A DNA stretch of 64,000 nucleotides from Macrosoma leucophasiata (taxonomy: Eukaryota > Arthropoda > Insecta > Lepidoptera > Hedylidae). Of this stretch, positions 24,290 to 37,121 are shown in pieces. The notes beneath the pieces were generated by a model, which saw nothing but the letters and a program-made list of their open reading frames with translations, did not search any database and was not told the DNA's origin. The position numbers were made by a program, and so were the translations under genes. Each line of letters starts with the position of its first letter. Position 1 is the stretch's first letter. The stretch spans positions 1,922,001 through 1,986,000 of the forward strand of contig JAWQUS010000002.1 of NCBI GenBank assembly GCA_036365455.1. Direction: 5' to 3'.

Positions 24290-24745
24290 GGAGATGTTGC
24301 AAAAATGTATGGACCTCCGGCCATGTACACAATATCATTAAAGAGGCAAAATCAATTTAAAAACGTTTTTTACTGCATATTTTCACTTATTTAGCTTTCT
24401 TTGCAGTTACAAAACATTATTTGCAGTTAGAATTGCAACTCAAAACCAACATGGCGGGCGATGTCATTTTGACATTTTCATTTTTTAAATTGTATTTTGT
24501 CTATATAGTACATGGAGAAAAAAGTAATATTTTCTAAATACTATCGAAATCGATAGATCCAAAGTGTCGGCTGTATCGCCGCCATGTTTAACATAGTTGA
24601 AAATGATAACATCGTTTGAATTAAATGTAGTTGTAACTCTAAAATATATTCTTGAATAAATTAATTGTATTTTTTTCGGATTCTTCTTTAATTTACCCAT
24701 TTTTTGAGGACGTGTACGAACCAGAGGCGAGCTCGCAACATCTCC
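24290..24745. mobile_element. MITE family E, copy 1 (456 bp)
   Basis: Bounded by 11-bp inverted repeats GGAGATGTTGC / GCAACATCTCC. Interior shared with 58225-58733 and 63229-63866: 'tgtatggacctccggccatg', 'tgcagttacaaaacattatt', 'gcgggcgatgtcattttgac'. On the minus strand a short conserved frame begins MGKLKKNPKKIQLIYS about 50 nt inside one end. No clear target-site duplication. This copy lacks the insert present in the other two at the 'atcgat' site. Confidence 0.85.
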
Positions 24746-26224
24746 TTTATTGTTTTACACAAAACATATCGATATTGTAAAAAAAGATTAACAAATGCTC
24801 TCTCATTCATTTTACATGTTTATACAGAAATAATTAAGTATTTATAAGAGTATTATAAGTGTATACAGAAATAATTTAGTAAAACTATTGTTGAAAGCTG
24901 GAGTCTCTCTTATTTTAACACTGGTGATATTGATATAATTACTATTTTAATGTATCATCGATTATATGTTCCACGTAACTTGCAACTGGCAAGAGAAAAC
25001 GATAGATCTTCGAAAGCTTCTCGGAATCCAGCAAGCGACCAGCGCAGGTGTTCCTCGCATAAATAGGTGAGTCCCCGCCCTTTTTAATATACCCTAGATT
25101 TGCAATAACACTTCTGATGTAGGGGCTCACGAATATACGGTCTTCGCAATATAACTGTGACATCGGAATACATTAATCAAAGAGGCGTTACGGGTTCGCC
25201 CGGGGATTTTTCGGTGGGATATTACGTGCCTCTAACTCATGGTGTCCTGGTTGCTTTCCTAATATCGCACACTCGGATTGTAGATTATGTTTTCTTTCCG
25301 CCCTGTCGACGCCTTGTCTTATTTATAGCGCGATGCTAATCCCGGATTTTGGTGAACTTTGGTGAGCTTGCCGTGTCTTGTCCTGCATCTTCCGCTACTT
25401 ATATTTTCTTGGCATTCTTCGTAGAAACGACGATTTCATTCAATTTAACTATAAAAATCTTTCGAAATCGTATTTAGAACATCTATTTTCTAACATTCTA
25501 TCTTTTTAAATAAGGAAACCGTACAAAATATACCTAAACCCCTTGACCGCTGCAGACCGATTCTCAGAGGACCCCACATCCTGAAACCTGAGAGGGCTGT
25601 GTCCATTCCGGGAGATATCTTATCTTAACGAGCCTCCCGCCGGGGTCAGTTTGGACCCCCCGATACTCTACGCAGATATGAGACGGGCAATTTCGGTCAA
25701 CTCCGCTAACTACGCCGCCAAAACGACAGTTTGTTGTTCGACATAAGTAATTGTGCGTGATACAACTCGGACTAGTGTTTAATCTTGATTTTTGGCGTTA
25801 TTAAAGGTAATAGAGCAGTTCTGTACTTGAATGTATATTGTCCTCATTATACTTGGAAGCAGATATTGGCCTAATAGTTATATTGTTGTCCTAAACTGGA
25901 AATAATAAGTTGGAACACATTTGTTTATCCAAATTATTTCGTATTTAAAATTGACAAACATGATTTCAAGCCAAAAATATTTTTTCCTGAAAGACTATAA
26001 AGCATGTCAGAATCCATCACATTTCCCAAGTTATTTTTTTCTGTCCTTAATTGACTAAACGTTTTTTTTACAAAATTACGAGCTCACTACATTTATTGAG
26101 AAATACAATATCTGTTTCAGGACTATTTTATAGGCTGTGCTGTCGTAATTGTCAGTGTCTATTTAATTTATTTTTATTTTATTAATACTATTTTATTTAA
26201 TTTATTATGTGTTTTTTATTATTA
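24746..26224. other. Unique intron; GC-rich block 25540-25740
   Basis: No repeats recognised. The block at 25540-25740 is CpG-containing and unlike its surroundings; candidate regulatory sequence only. Confidence 0.35.
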
Positions 26225-26335
26225 TTAGTGGTAATTCACTCTAGGTTAGTTTTAAAAAAAAATGACGGTGTAAAAGTGCTCTCCAGGAGCCTAATTATAT
26301 GAAATAAATGAATAAACTGAATAAACTAATCCAGT
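26225..26335 (+). repeat. LINE 3'-UTR end
   Basis: 'atgacggtgtaaaagtgctc', 'ggagcctaattatatgaaat', then 'aaatgaataaactgaataaa' matches the usual end of lepidopteran LINE 3' UTRs. Family assignment from memory. Confidence 0.55.
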
Positions 26336-27195
26336 TGATTAAAATGAAATGCTGGAACCTACGCCTTTAATTAAATATTTTACTCTAACTTTCCACTAGC
26401 GAAAATTCTCAGCAAACAACTTTCAGGGTGTGTATACTCACTGTATATTTTTCCATACATTTATGCATTCCCTACACCGTATTTTTATCTATATTTACGA
26501 AGTTTAGCTTCGCAAACAATCTGAACCGGAGTAATCTTCACGCAAATAGATTACTTCGGGAGCCAGTCAATATTACCACAGCATAACCCTTTAATATCAA
26601 CCGCCAACACAACATCCTATGCAAACGTAGGAATACGATAACCCGGGAAGTGAACCCGCACCCCTCTCGGCAAACTATCGAGTGACAAGTATTAATTAAC
26701 TGCGCCGAAAAACTCGTTTGCTTTGCGAACGTGATTTTCATAAATTTGACGATGTCTCGTGAAAATGTTTTGGTGGTTTAGGGAAGTTCTGTAATCTGTA
26801 ATGCCAAATAATAACAACGAAAATATTTGAGAAGACTAGCTTCATAATCTATGGCAAACAAAGAAAAACCACGTAGGCTTTATGAGTGGCAACATAATAA
26901 TATGTTCTATCAGGGAATAGGCATGGGCACATTATACGGTTGTAATACAAAGCATTTTGGATAATCGAAGAGTTCCCTGAGTATAGATAGATCTCAGTCC
27001 TTGAGACGATCTTAAGATCACGTTTTTCAATACGGAACGGGCTCTTAATTTTGTGTTGTTGTTCTGTCTATTAAAACGCAATAGATCAAGTTATTTTTTT
27101 AAAGATAATTTTAGGCTTCATTATTTAAGTACCGAATGCTAATGCGATTTATATGCTCCTTAGCCACTTTCGTGATAAATAAAAAAGTTTTAAAA
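26336..27195. other. Intron, nothing recognised
   Basis: No supported gene or repeat. Confidence 0.4.
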
Positions 27196-27485
27196 CTTTT
27201 TTTTTTTATGTAATGGGCTTGGCAAACAAGCATGCAGTTCACATTGATGTTAAGTGATGACTGCAGCCTATAGACACCCACATGAAGACCAAGGTCAAAA
27301 TGCAGATGCGTTACCACTCCTGAGGCCTAAGGTGTTATGCCTCTGTGCCGGAAATTACAGGGCCGTACATTACCACCTGACCGGAACACGATAGTGCTGA
27401 ACACTACCATTTAGCGGCAAGTATATTAGGTAATGCGGTGGTGCCTACGCCCGCGAGCTCCGTCACTGAAGCTCTACCACCAGTA
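27196..27485 (-). repeat. Family R, full-length copy
   Basis: T-run (poly-A tail on the minus strand) at about 27198-27207, then the whole repeat to 'agctctaccaccagta'. Confidence 0.85.
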
Positions 27486-27595
27486 AAAAACCAGTAAAAA
27501 ACTTTACAGAATATCTAAGATATCTTATGAACTTATCTATTAATAACAGAAAACTTAGACAGCCAATCCTCAGTCTTCCGAAACTTGGTTCTAAA

Positions 27596-27702
27596 CAAAG
27601 ACCGCCAAAAGTTTCCACCCCAAGGTCTGCAGTATTGCAATATAGATTTGCACTCTATTTCAGTAACCTCCGAATTTCCTATCTAACCAGTACAGCAGCA
27701 TG
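27596..27702 (+). repeat. Family H repeat, copy 1
   Basis: Diverged match to 28560-28665: 'gtttccaccccaag', 'tccgaatttcctrtc', 'gcagcat'. Confidence 0.5.
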
Positions 27703-28174
27703 AAATATGGAAAGACTTATTCCTATATGACTGTCTACTGCCATCCATTTTCCTGTTAGATGGTAATGAAACTCTGTAATTAAAGGCTCAGAAGTTAGCC
27801 TATGGATTTTTAAAATGTTCATTAGCTGTTTAATAACTTCAGCATTTTTTCAACTTTCAGCTTATCGGACCTCAGCTTTTAATTTTGTAAAAAAAGTAAG
27901 CTGATCTGAAGCTTCTTCATTGTTTCTGAGGTGTAAATATAGCAAGTGCTAGTTTTTATTAAATATGGTACGATGTTTAATCAAAACCTCCAAAAGTTGT
28001 AAATATTGCAATATCAGAAGAATCGCCAGTAGCAGTGAAAGTAAAACGTAGTGATTAGGTGCTGATATATAACTCCGTAACTGAATTTAGACAAAAAAGC
28101 TTAGTCTTGTATCTGTATTGGAGACGATTTTCTGAAAAATTTTATGGTATATCGCAGCACTCCTTTAGCATAAT

Positions 28175-28250
28175 TGACATAGGCAATACGTCCACTGCTG
28201 GGCAAAACCTTCCCCATTATAGTATTGTGCGTTATTACGGGCGAATATGC
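28175..28250 (-). repeat. RTE-type LINE 3' end remnant (weak)
   Basis: 'cataggcaatacgtccactg', 'ctgggcaaaaccttccc' resembles the reverse complement of the 'gaggcctatgtccagcagtg' end of RTE-like elements. Short and diverged. Confidence 0.35.
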
Positions 28251-28369
28251 CAAAATCATCATGCTTGGCAATCACATCATTGGTCATCACAATGGCGGTA
28301 GTTTCATCGCAGGACGCTGCTCTCCATCCCTATTGGAATCAATAGCGCGGTCGTAAAAGTAACAATGAC

Positions 28370-28665
28370 TGACTGAAATTATTCCGTTGACTAACTGCAC
28401 TAGAGGAAGATCGCCTTCTAGTGGAGAAGAATATACTAGAAAGCGATGCGATCATCACGTCCCGATGCTTAAACCTAATCTACTCCCAAAAGAATACTCA
28501 GAGTGGTTCTATCTCTGTTTGACTAGCTTGCAAGGCAAGCACTATTTGTACGTAGTTCCTAACGATAGACCTTCGAAAGGTTTCCACCCCAAGACGCTCA
28601 CACATTGCAACAGCTCTATTTCCGCCAGATCCGAATTTCCTGTCCGACCGGTGGCGCAGCATTAA
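28370..28665 (+). repeat. Family H repeat, longer copy
   Basis: Combines the piece seen at 3789-3850 (near 28384-28435) with the piece seen at 27596-27702 (28560-28665), suggesting one ~300-bp dispersed element. Nature unknown; the plus-strand frame 28387-28665 resembles no family I know. Confidence 0.45.
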
Positions 28666-28669
28666 ACGT

Positions 28670-31375
28670 CGCCTTAAAAAGCGGGCGCGGATATCTGGGC
28701 GGCGACGGAAATGATTCCTGTCGCTGCGTCACGATGGATGTCTCCGGATGCTGCAAGATTTCATTCTTGTTATGAATATTTTGCTCGTGTCTCGGACCGT
28801 GACGCCCGAATTGTTTTTATGCAGATGACATTTTGGATGGAATAGATTTGGAGTGTTTTTTGTTAGTTTGTTTTGATTATCAGGATTTTTGGATAGTGGA
28901 AGTAACTAATTACTCCTAATCTCAGGTCCTATGCGCAGATTGGGAAATAAGTGGTTTTGCCAAATGAGAATACTCTCAAAGCTAAGCTCAGTTATTAATT
29001 ATAAATTAATTTTAAGTTATTAATTATACACCGGAATATTTGGACAGATTGGATTGGAACTGAGAGTCAACGTGTCCAATTAATTATATGACTCTGTTAC
29101 AATATAGCTAGCGAATTGCTTGCATAAATATACGCGTGTAGATATTTCTACTTTGTTTTTAAATAAGTAATTAATAACTGAGCCATAAGTTAGCTAATCA
29201 AATACGTCATAGAATAGTTAATACGAGTATACGTATAGTACATACGTACTATAGGTACGTAGAAAACATAGCACGACAGTGATACTGGCAATAGATTAAG
29301 GTATAGTAACGCGGTTTAGATGTCAAGTCTTTGAAAGTAAAAACAAATCCAAGATCACTGTCCATGCTGTATCGTCAACAAGTATTTATTTTCTAAATAA
29401 AAAAGCTTAATTCTTGCTATCCTCCCAGCGTCGCCTTCCAATATTAATAAATTCTCATTTTCAGGATTCGTATGCAATTTGCCCCCGACTCCACCAAGTG
29501 AAACTTACGACTCGCCCTTACCCTAAATAAACCAAGGGAGCAACTTCTCTCGGCGTTTTTAACACGGCGAAAACGAAAATTGAGTCATATTTTGGAGGGC
29601 ACCCATCGGATTAATGTGCTCGCCCGATAATTTCTGATCATTTCTTGGTAATAAGACAATAATAAGGTGTTATGAATATTTCTCTGTAATTGTATTTCGT
29701 GGAATATCTTATTGGCTGATTTTATTTATATTCTAGCTCTGTTAATGATGATCATTTGAATCAATTTCTATTTCGAACTCAGCAATCAAAAGATTTGACC
29801 ATTTGTTTGATTCAATGATTTCTTGGAAACACTTAATTTGAATATAAGTATTTCTAAATATTGTTGATGAAGTTGCGTATTTTATTTGATTTTAAAAATG
29901 TTTAGACTAACATGGATTTGTTAAAGTTAATCGTAGATATCCTGAACTATAAAGTGAATAATGGATCAATTGTTCCAATACTAATATATGCAACAATTGA
30001 TGGCAATTTCGTTGAAAATGAATTGACATATCAAATCAATTCATGTGGACAGAAAATAACGTTTATCGTGATCTCGTAAAAGCAAATACGAGCGGACTAG
30101 CAAAACACGGAAGATACGACAGATGATCGAGCGATCGTACACCGCTTGCATATTTGGATGAAATAAACATCAGGTCAACGTTTCTATTACACATAGCTAT
30201 CTCCGCTGCTGACATGCCTCCATAATAATCGTAAAGCACCAGGCGAACATAACGCAAGAGACAGTGTACTCGCATAAATAAAGTATAAATTCTTTCGGCG
30301 CGATTATTCTGCGATGCTTCTATTTTGCTGCGGTGCCTCTCAAAGCGAATCCGATACGAACGTAACTCAACACCGCACGCCTAGGAATTCCGCGTTTCGT
30401 AATATCTACTCTCTATGATGTCCTGGTGCTTCTATTAATATTATGTTTAGCTTGTCGTGCAAAATTATGATCGTGTGCCTGATGGAGTTTGATTACAAAG
30501 AGAAACGTCGGGCGCCTTTGTTGTCGTTGGAAAGATATTTTTAACAAAAGATCCTTCAGCCTGCCGGTTGTTTTTAATTTGTCTATGGTTAAAGTAATAT
30601 TATTACTGCAAATATCACAACAAAGGAGTAAGAACAAATAAGTTCATTAATTAAATAATTTTTTTTTTAATTTGCTAGATACTCGTATTTTCATTTTACA
30701 AACTCTTGTAATTATAGAGTAACTGAGGTTTTTCGCTCAGAAGCTATTAATTAAAACAAAATTGAAACGTAAATTCCAGACAAACTATGTTCATAATACA
30801 TATTCGAAATGTGAAGGAAACAATCCTCCGCTAATCAAAAAACCCAGCATTAGAGAATCAACTAGAATCTAGACAAAACAGATAGTCCAACCGCTCCTTT
30901 CCTCCCACCACACCCATACGTCTAGTCCAAAATCTGATAACACTAACATTACAATTCTAGATACCGATATTTTCCTTTCCTTTACCGCATCACTTTAGCA
31001 TAAATCGAGTCAAGACAATGTAATATGAGGCGAGCTATCAGAAACACATGTAGCCGAACCAAAAACAATGCAAGGAACCGCACCGCGGGGATTCGCAGCG
31101 GGATTACCGCAGCCTTATAATTATTTTTAGCCCTCGGAAAGGGCTTAAAGTCGCAAGGTGGGATTTGAGGCGACGTTATTCAATATTTTGCGGGGGCAAT
31201 GTCTCAGGTACGAGATTCGTGCGTGTTTCGAATGTGTATTTTGATGGTTATTTGCGGTTTGCTACAAGATATAATTAAATCCAATGAAGAAGTGATGTAC
31301 TAAGAAGAAGCACGGAAGTTTTTATGCTTTCTGACCACCCAAAACATAAAGGACTTGAACGGAAAAATATTTCTA
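28670..31375. other. Unique intron
   Basis: No repeats recognised. GC-richer patches at about 29480-29630, 30060-30400 and 31080-31200; a short palindromic (acgt/tacgta)-rich run at 29220-29262. No gene supported. Confidence 0.4.
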
Positions 31376-31545
31376 TGGCCCCGTAATAATTATCACAGAG
31401 ATATAACACCTAAGGTCTCAGGGCTGGAAATGCATCTTCTTTTGACCTTTGGTCTTTATATAAGTGTCTTTAGGCTGCAGTCATCACTTAACATCATTGT
31501 TAACTGTATACTTGTTTGCCACCTTCATAATATAAAAAAAATTAT
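31376..31545 (+). repeat. Family R, 3' part
   Basis: 'ggccccgtaata' through 'ggctgcagtcatcacttaac' to 'ttgtttgccacc' and an A-rich tail at about 31533-31540. Confidence 0.75.
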
Positions 31546-33505
31546 ATACTATTCTCTATAAAGTCCTCATCAATACTAAGTACTTTTTCGCTTTAATTGT
31601 TGAGACAAGCTCCAATGTAAAACTATCAATGTTCGTAAGCATGCCGTGTTGCTATTATTTATCTTGTTTCTTCTATTTTCTAGCATTAAATAAAAAAGTT
31701 AGAACACCAGTATCCAAATGTACCAAATGTACAAGAACTACAAAACCAAATGGTATCTCTTTGTTACTCCATACTCGATATTGTAATAGAAGTTTTCCAA
31801 ATGCATCCGCAGAATATAGTTAGCCATCAATAAAATTACAAAACGCTACCTGCCCGGATCAATGAAATTCAAATTCGCATGGACTAGATCGCGAAGTTTT
31901 AAAATTCATACCGCTTACAGTCACGGACATCGGGATTGTTACCAATATTGCATGCGCCGCGCTGAATTTAAATGTGGCCGAGCTGATTTCAAACTACCGA
32001 GATTTGCCTTTTTTGGTTCACTACTCCGATCTCGAATTAGCCACCGATTCAATCACACCGCACCACGACACCGCCGCTGTAATCGCAAATCAAACGTCCA
32101 TATTCGTATATCTGCCACGGCCTCGAATGTACGACATCGAATTCATTTGTGAAACATGCGAATCGGTGGCAGGTGGCGCTGTCGGCGCATTGCCCGGGTC
32201 CTAATCGAATGAATATTACGTCACATTGACAGTATCACCGACAAATGTGGGTCGAATGCGCTTTTCGAATGCTTTTGTCCAAAGTTCCACGGTTGCGTGA
32301 TCCTGCCTAAACCAATCAAAGAGTTTAGAGTTAAAATTGACACGACCTGCAACGGAACTGTTTTGCAGGGCCGTAATGAAAGCACTTAGCGCTAAGCGAA
32401 GCAATTATAAGTAATTTGGAACGCGGTAATGGCCGTGGACAGGGACGCGCAAAAACGCGGGAAACTGTACGCTAAAAGCCCCCTAATTCGATTGTCGACG
32501 GACCTACTTTTTTAAAACTTCAAAACGGATCGTGCATGGCCGCGGTTTTCGATCGGAAATAAATCCACGATAGTATATTTTTGGGAGTAAAAGCTTTTCT
32601 GTAGCAATTAAAACTCGCGGAGAATTCTCGGTATTCATAGCCATAAAGAAAACGGGATTCAGGCGGTCGCGAGCGGAACAGAAATACCGGGCTCAGAAGA
32701 CTTTGCGAGCGTCACCTGAACTGAACGCAGGCTTCTTCGGCCCTGGTGATTTATGGACGCGGATCCGGACCGGTAATGAAATTGCACCCCCTCCTCCCTC
32801 GTCCTCGGAAAGCCATTCTAGAAATTACTACGCAACAGCGACTCGTGCATTCGCAACTTTCCGACTCGCTCCTAGCATCTCATGCTAATGTTTATTTTTT
32901 ATGTCATCAATCACGGTGATAAAACGTCTCGATCCGGTATTGAGCCATGGAACAAGGGGTTTAATTACGTTCCTTAAGGTAGTGGAAAGCTTTGTCTACG
33001 CAATGAAAAATTTATTGGTTACGGTGGAAATTTTAATTGAAAACTCCACTCACGTTTACAATGCGAGGGTTGTTGTTTTTCTGTTCTGCAGCTCGTTTTT
33101 GTTTTATATGCATTACATTATACATTTACTGTTCTGGATTTTGAAATCAAAGTACGTATAATTCAACTAGATGAAACAAAGCTATTTGTTTTCATTTAAA
33201 CCTATTTTAAATGTTTTATATTTTATCGCATGTTTTCTACCATACATTTTTAATTTGACATTTGTAGTACCTTCGAAGTATTTCCAAAACAATAGTTTTT
33301 TTAGTTATCTTTACCAGGTAGTAATTTGATTATATTTTAATTTAAGAAACTCTCAACTCATGAATTTAAAAAATAACCTCAGTTAAGTTAAGATCCTTTA
33401 TTCATAGTCCCTAATTTTCGTAACACAAATTGCCTTTCACATCTAAACGTTATAGTTATGAGATCTTTCATAAGCCATTAAGAATAACCCTGAAAACTAT
33501 TCTAC
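31546..33505. other. Unique intron next to the hth exon; GC-rich block 31860-32880
   Basis: About 1 kb of GC-richer, CpG-containing sequence with no recognised protein and no repeat, lying 0.6-1.6 kb from the hth exon on the intron side. Several overlapping short frames exist but none looks like an exon with splice sites. Best read as candidate non-coding regulatory sequence. Confidence 0.4.
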
Positions 33506-33511
33506 ACTTAC
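33506..33511 (-). other. 5' splice site of hth exon
   Basis: Reads ACG|GTAAGT on the minus strand, a near-perfect donor. It cuts after the Thr codon of QHLT, leaving the reading frame in phase 0. Confidence 0.9.
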
Positions 33512-33660
33512 CGTTAAGTGCTGAAACAGCCACGCTCTAAGGATGTTGGTGGCCACCTTTGGGAAGATGCCCCGTTTCTTCTGGTTCTTCTTGCCGTTCG
33601 TGTCGTCATCCTCCTCCCCCGTGCCTTCTCCCGAGCCGATACTCGCGTTACTGGCATCGC
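33512..33660 (-). CDS. hth: homothorax internal exon (start of TALE homeodomain)
   Basis: Homothorax (Meis/Prep class) is a nuclear TALE-homeodomain cofactor that partners Extradenticle and Hox proteins. Read on the minus strand, the 149-bp exon has a 2-nt split codon, then 49 codons ending in phase 0. Residues 3-19 are the acidic linker [17 protein letters not shown], followed by a basic KKNQKKR. Residues 30-49 are [20 protein letters not shown], the homeodomain N-terminus and helix 1 including the start of the TALE loop. Consensus splice sites frame it: CAG before the exon and GTAAGT after it. From memory of the family, insect Hth has nearly this sequence and Meis genes also break after QHLT. 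The rest of the homeodomain (three-residue loop extension, WFINARRR recognition helix) must lie on the next exon, at lower coordinates, which I did not find in 33.5 kb. The linker favours hth over the related Prep or Exd genes. The exon is much more GC-rich than its surroundings. Confidence 0.95.
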
Positions 33661-33676
33661 CTGATGGACAAGGACT
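33661..33676 (-). other. 3' splice site of hth exon
   Basis: Reads cttgtccatCAG|GC on the minus strand. The pyrimidine tract is short and interrupted. The exon begins inside a codon (NGC); a G from the previous exon would restore the GlyAsp expected in Hth. Confidence 0.85.
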
Positions 33677-36219
33677 CCATTAAATATATTGCTACAAAAG
33701 CACCGAGTTCATAAAGTTGAACAGTTCTGAACTTTTGGTCACAAAAGTAACGTTTCGGCACGCTCGTGGTAGAACGTGACAAAATGGGTAGGTTAGTAGG
33801 AGTAATAAATGCATATATACATGCACATACACACACCATTGTGTCCGATGTAATAGATGACATGATATTGGCGTCACAAGCATATTACCAAACTCCAACA
33901 GCGGGATTGGAAAACGGCCCAGAAAGGGAAATATCCCAATGCCGATTCCTGCTCGAAGTCAAATTTTAGCGTGAAATAAATTCAAATAAGACGAGTGACA
34001 GAGAAAAATATATTATGCATTTTCAAGTTACAGTTAGCGAAATAGTATTGAAAAAAACTTTTTCATATGAAAAAGTTAAGTCCTTAGATTAAATGATTAG
34101 CTGAATTATATCAACCTTCCTATTAAGTAAATTCCACATAACTTTAACTCTAGTTGTCACGAGGACTGTCAAAAAACCTGGATTGACTAATACTGATTTT
34201 AATTAAATTAATACACAAATAAATATCAAAATGAAAACTAACTAATTTGCTGTGAAGCATCTAATTGACAGTAGCGGTGCACTGAACACAAACATTTCAA
34301 AGATGAACATAAAAAGACGATTCAAGATTAGCAGCCACCTAATCTCTACAGGTTTACAGACAGACAGACGAGACAAATTTTCGTATAGCTCATTACAATA
34401 ATGTGTTAATCGCACACCAAGCGAGCAGGAATCACAGGAGATGTCGCGTCGCGCGACGCTTATCAGCCGTGCGTCTGGCATATTAATTAGAAACGCCAAC
34501 TAGTATTTATTTAATCACCTGCCACACCACTGATTCGTATCTTGAGTATATACGCTTAATTAATTCTCAGTACGTCTCCAGTTATACGTGTCTTGGTTCA
34601 TTGCGGATTTGCGCGGTTTCCTCCGACCGGCAATTTGCTGTTTTGTCTATGCGCCATTACGTTAGAGTAAGTTAATGGGGAACGACTAGTATGACGTGTT
34701 CCCGATTCAAGTCAGAAAATGGACCGTTATCGAATGTCTTTGCATTTTATGCTGTGTTGGTTCACACTACGTGCTTGTAGCTGGCAGGACACTCACTAAA
34801 CCGTTAGGTTTATTGCAAGACTTAATTAATTTTATGTGTATAATAATTTTCTTCCTCGAGCCTTCTCAGCAAACTTAACTTAAGAAATATAATGTTGCAG
34901 TGAAAATTCTTAACCAGTCAAAAGTAGATACTTCATAAATTAAACAAACTTTTTATTTTAGTTTTTGTGTTGTTCTTAGGAAAATATCATTTTGAAATTA
35001 TATTCTCTATTGCCGTTTGTTGCAATATAAACAGCGCCTTAGTCTGATAATTATGCAATTAACTTAATAAATGTTGGATAAAGGTATACAACCATGGTTT
35101 AATTTTATACTTTCATTGTTGTTCCCGGATCAAAAGTTAAAAGTAGCCTCCTCAGTATTTTGTTTTCCACCGCAAAGCACACAGGTCACAAACATTGAAC
35201 AGAGAGAGCATAGGCATTCTTGAACGCTACACAGATGTTTGTTTTTCTGAATAATTAAGGCGAATTTCACTTTGGAAATGTACAGTACGTGTACCAAGAG
35301 AACAAAAGCGTGGAACACGATAAACAAATTAGTGTGCACTGAGCCGCATCAAATATTCATCGCAACAGGAACAAATCGAATCAGTACGGAGCGGGGTGTG
35401 AGTTTCATCTTATTTCTGCGCTCCTTGTACTGTTCTACGTTAATAAATAAAAAAAACAAATTTGCTGCACGTTCCGATTATTTGTTTTTTTTTTCTCCTT
35501 ACTCGTTTGTTCTCGTTAATCTTTGCTCTCTGTGAACGGATAATGTTCGAAGTTGTTTTCAATTGAACTGTGCTCCAAAATATTTATTTTATCGGCAATC
35601 CTTTTGCAGTTCTGGGTTTTCCACTGTATTTGTTTATGAGATCCTATTAATTGTTGAAATGTCATGTATCTAGGTGTATTACTTGGCCTCATTTTATTCC
35701 TTGTTTACAAAACCGTGCAACTTAAAACTTTGTCAGTACTCACTCAAATATATTTTCGGTGCACCCATTGACAGAGATGAATCTTAATTCAAAGTATCGA
35801 GTATCTATATTGTATTCGACCGGTGGCATGCACATTGTGATGGTAATAGGGGCAAAGTAATAAAATTACTCTTAGGCCATTACCCGCTACCCCTCTGATG
35901 AACGTTGCGCGATATAGGGTGTAGTAGATACAATAAAACGTTTCAAATTTGACAAAAACATCAGGATTATTGTCTCTGTTCAGATAATTGTTTTACTTTA
36001 AAGAATTGTTTATGTCTTTTTTATGCGATTGACGTAACAACTTGCAGGTACTTGTTTATAGTATCAACATATTCTTAGTTACAAACGCTATAAATGGGCA
36101 TTGAGTTTTTATTGACTGCAGACAGTGCATTTCAAACGTTTGATATCTTGTAACTACTACATAGTTTCTTTTAAACGGTTTCACTGAATTTATAAAAAGA
36201 TTTTTATTTTTCATATAGA
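33677..36219. other. Unique intron upstream of hth exon
   Basis: No repeats or genes recognised. Short ORFs on both strands appear to be chance. Confidence 0.4.
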
Positions 36220-36502
36220 AAGAATGGTTCGGGCATATAGAAAGAATGTCGAATGAGCGAATGACTAAACAGATATACAATGCGAATGTGGATGGTTGCA
36301 GAGGCGCAGGAAGACCAAGACTGACCTACCATGACCAAATAGGTCGAGTTTTGTCTGATGGTGGGATCAAAAGTCTTAGGAATCGGCTTGCATGTATGAT
36401 GAAAGTAGACGAGGCACGAGAGGTTTGTCAGAACCGGGATATCTGGCGCTCTTCACTCTCTGCCTACCCCGTTAGGGACCTGGCGTGAAGATACATACAT
36501 AT
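36220..36502 (+). pseudogene. LINE C-terminal fragment (GHIEKM family)
   Basis: In-frame from WFGHIERMSNERM (36224 on) through GRPRLTYHDQIGRVL to AYPVRDLA and a stop at 36486-36488, closely matching 23513-23806 with a 3-residue deletion near KRM. Begins abruptly (5' truncation) and ends in 'gaagatacatacat'. Confidence 0.8.
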
Positions 36503-37121
36503 TTTTATTTTTGTCGCCTTTTCGAGGTATCACTGTGTGGTATCACCAAGTGGTATCACTAGGGTTAGTGTATAATGAAAAAAAAAATCTAAAATTTTTG
36601 TCGGGCGCAATTTTCTAGCGTTTTCAGGCTATAAAATAGACACATGAGCTTCGGTACCTTGATGAAAACGCGAACTACACAGGCACAAACACCACCAACA
36701 CTGTAAAGCACTGTATCTACTTTAATTGTAACACACGTTTTTTTGAACGTGACATTCAATTGTAATAAAGAAAATGACGCAATAAAACGTCCCAAAAGAA
36801 AACAGCCTGTACCATAACCGTGCAAAATCTGAGTGCAGTTGCATGCAGTAATCCCCTAATTCATCTTAGTCCCTCGCACACACACATCCCCTAATGCTCA
36901 CTAATACACCCTCAAATGGCTGTGTACAAACACGAATGGGGATGCGTGTGAAAAGTCAAGAGAATAGTTTAAATTAACTTAATGTAATAGAATCGACGGC
37001 GTTATTTCGCAAAGTGCTGTTTGCATATTTGATTTCATTGCATTTTGTTCGTTTTCGTTAGCTAGTGTTGACAAATGCCTGGCTGTTGTCGTGATATGAA
37101 TTGGTATCATTATGGATTTTT
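36503..37121. other. Intron, nothing recognised
   Basis: AT-rich, no supported feature. Confidence 0.4.

Larger units (their letters stand above)
1..33505 (-). other. Long hth intron, 3' of the exon
   Basis: Inferred intron. I looked on the minus strand for the second half of the homeodomain (HPYPSE..., NNWFINARRR, QPMIDQS) and saw nothing matching, so the intron appears to exceed 33 kb. It holds the repeats listed separately and several GC-richer unique blocks. That everything here belongs to hth is inference; a small nested gene cannot be excluded. Confidence 0.6.
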
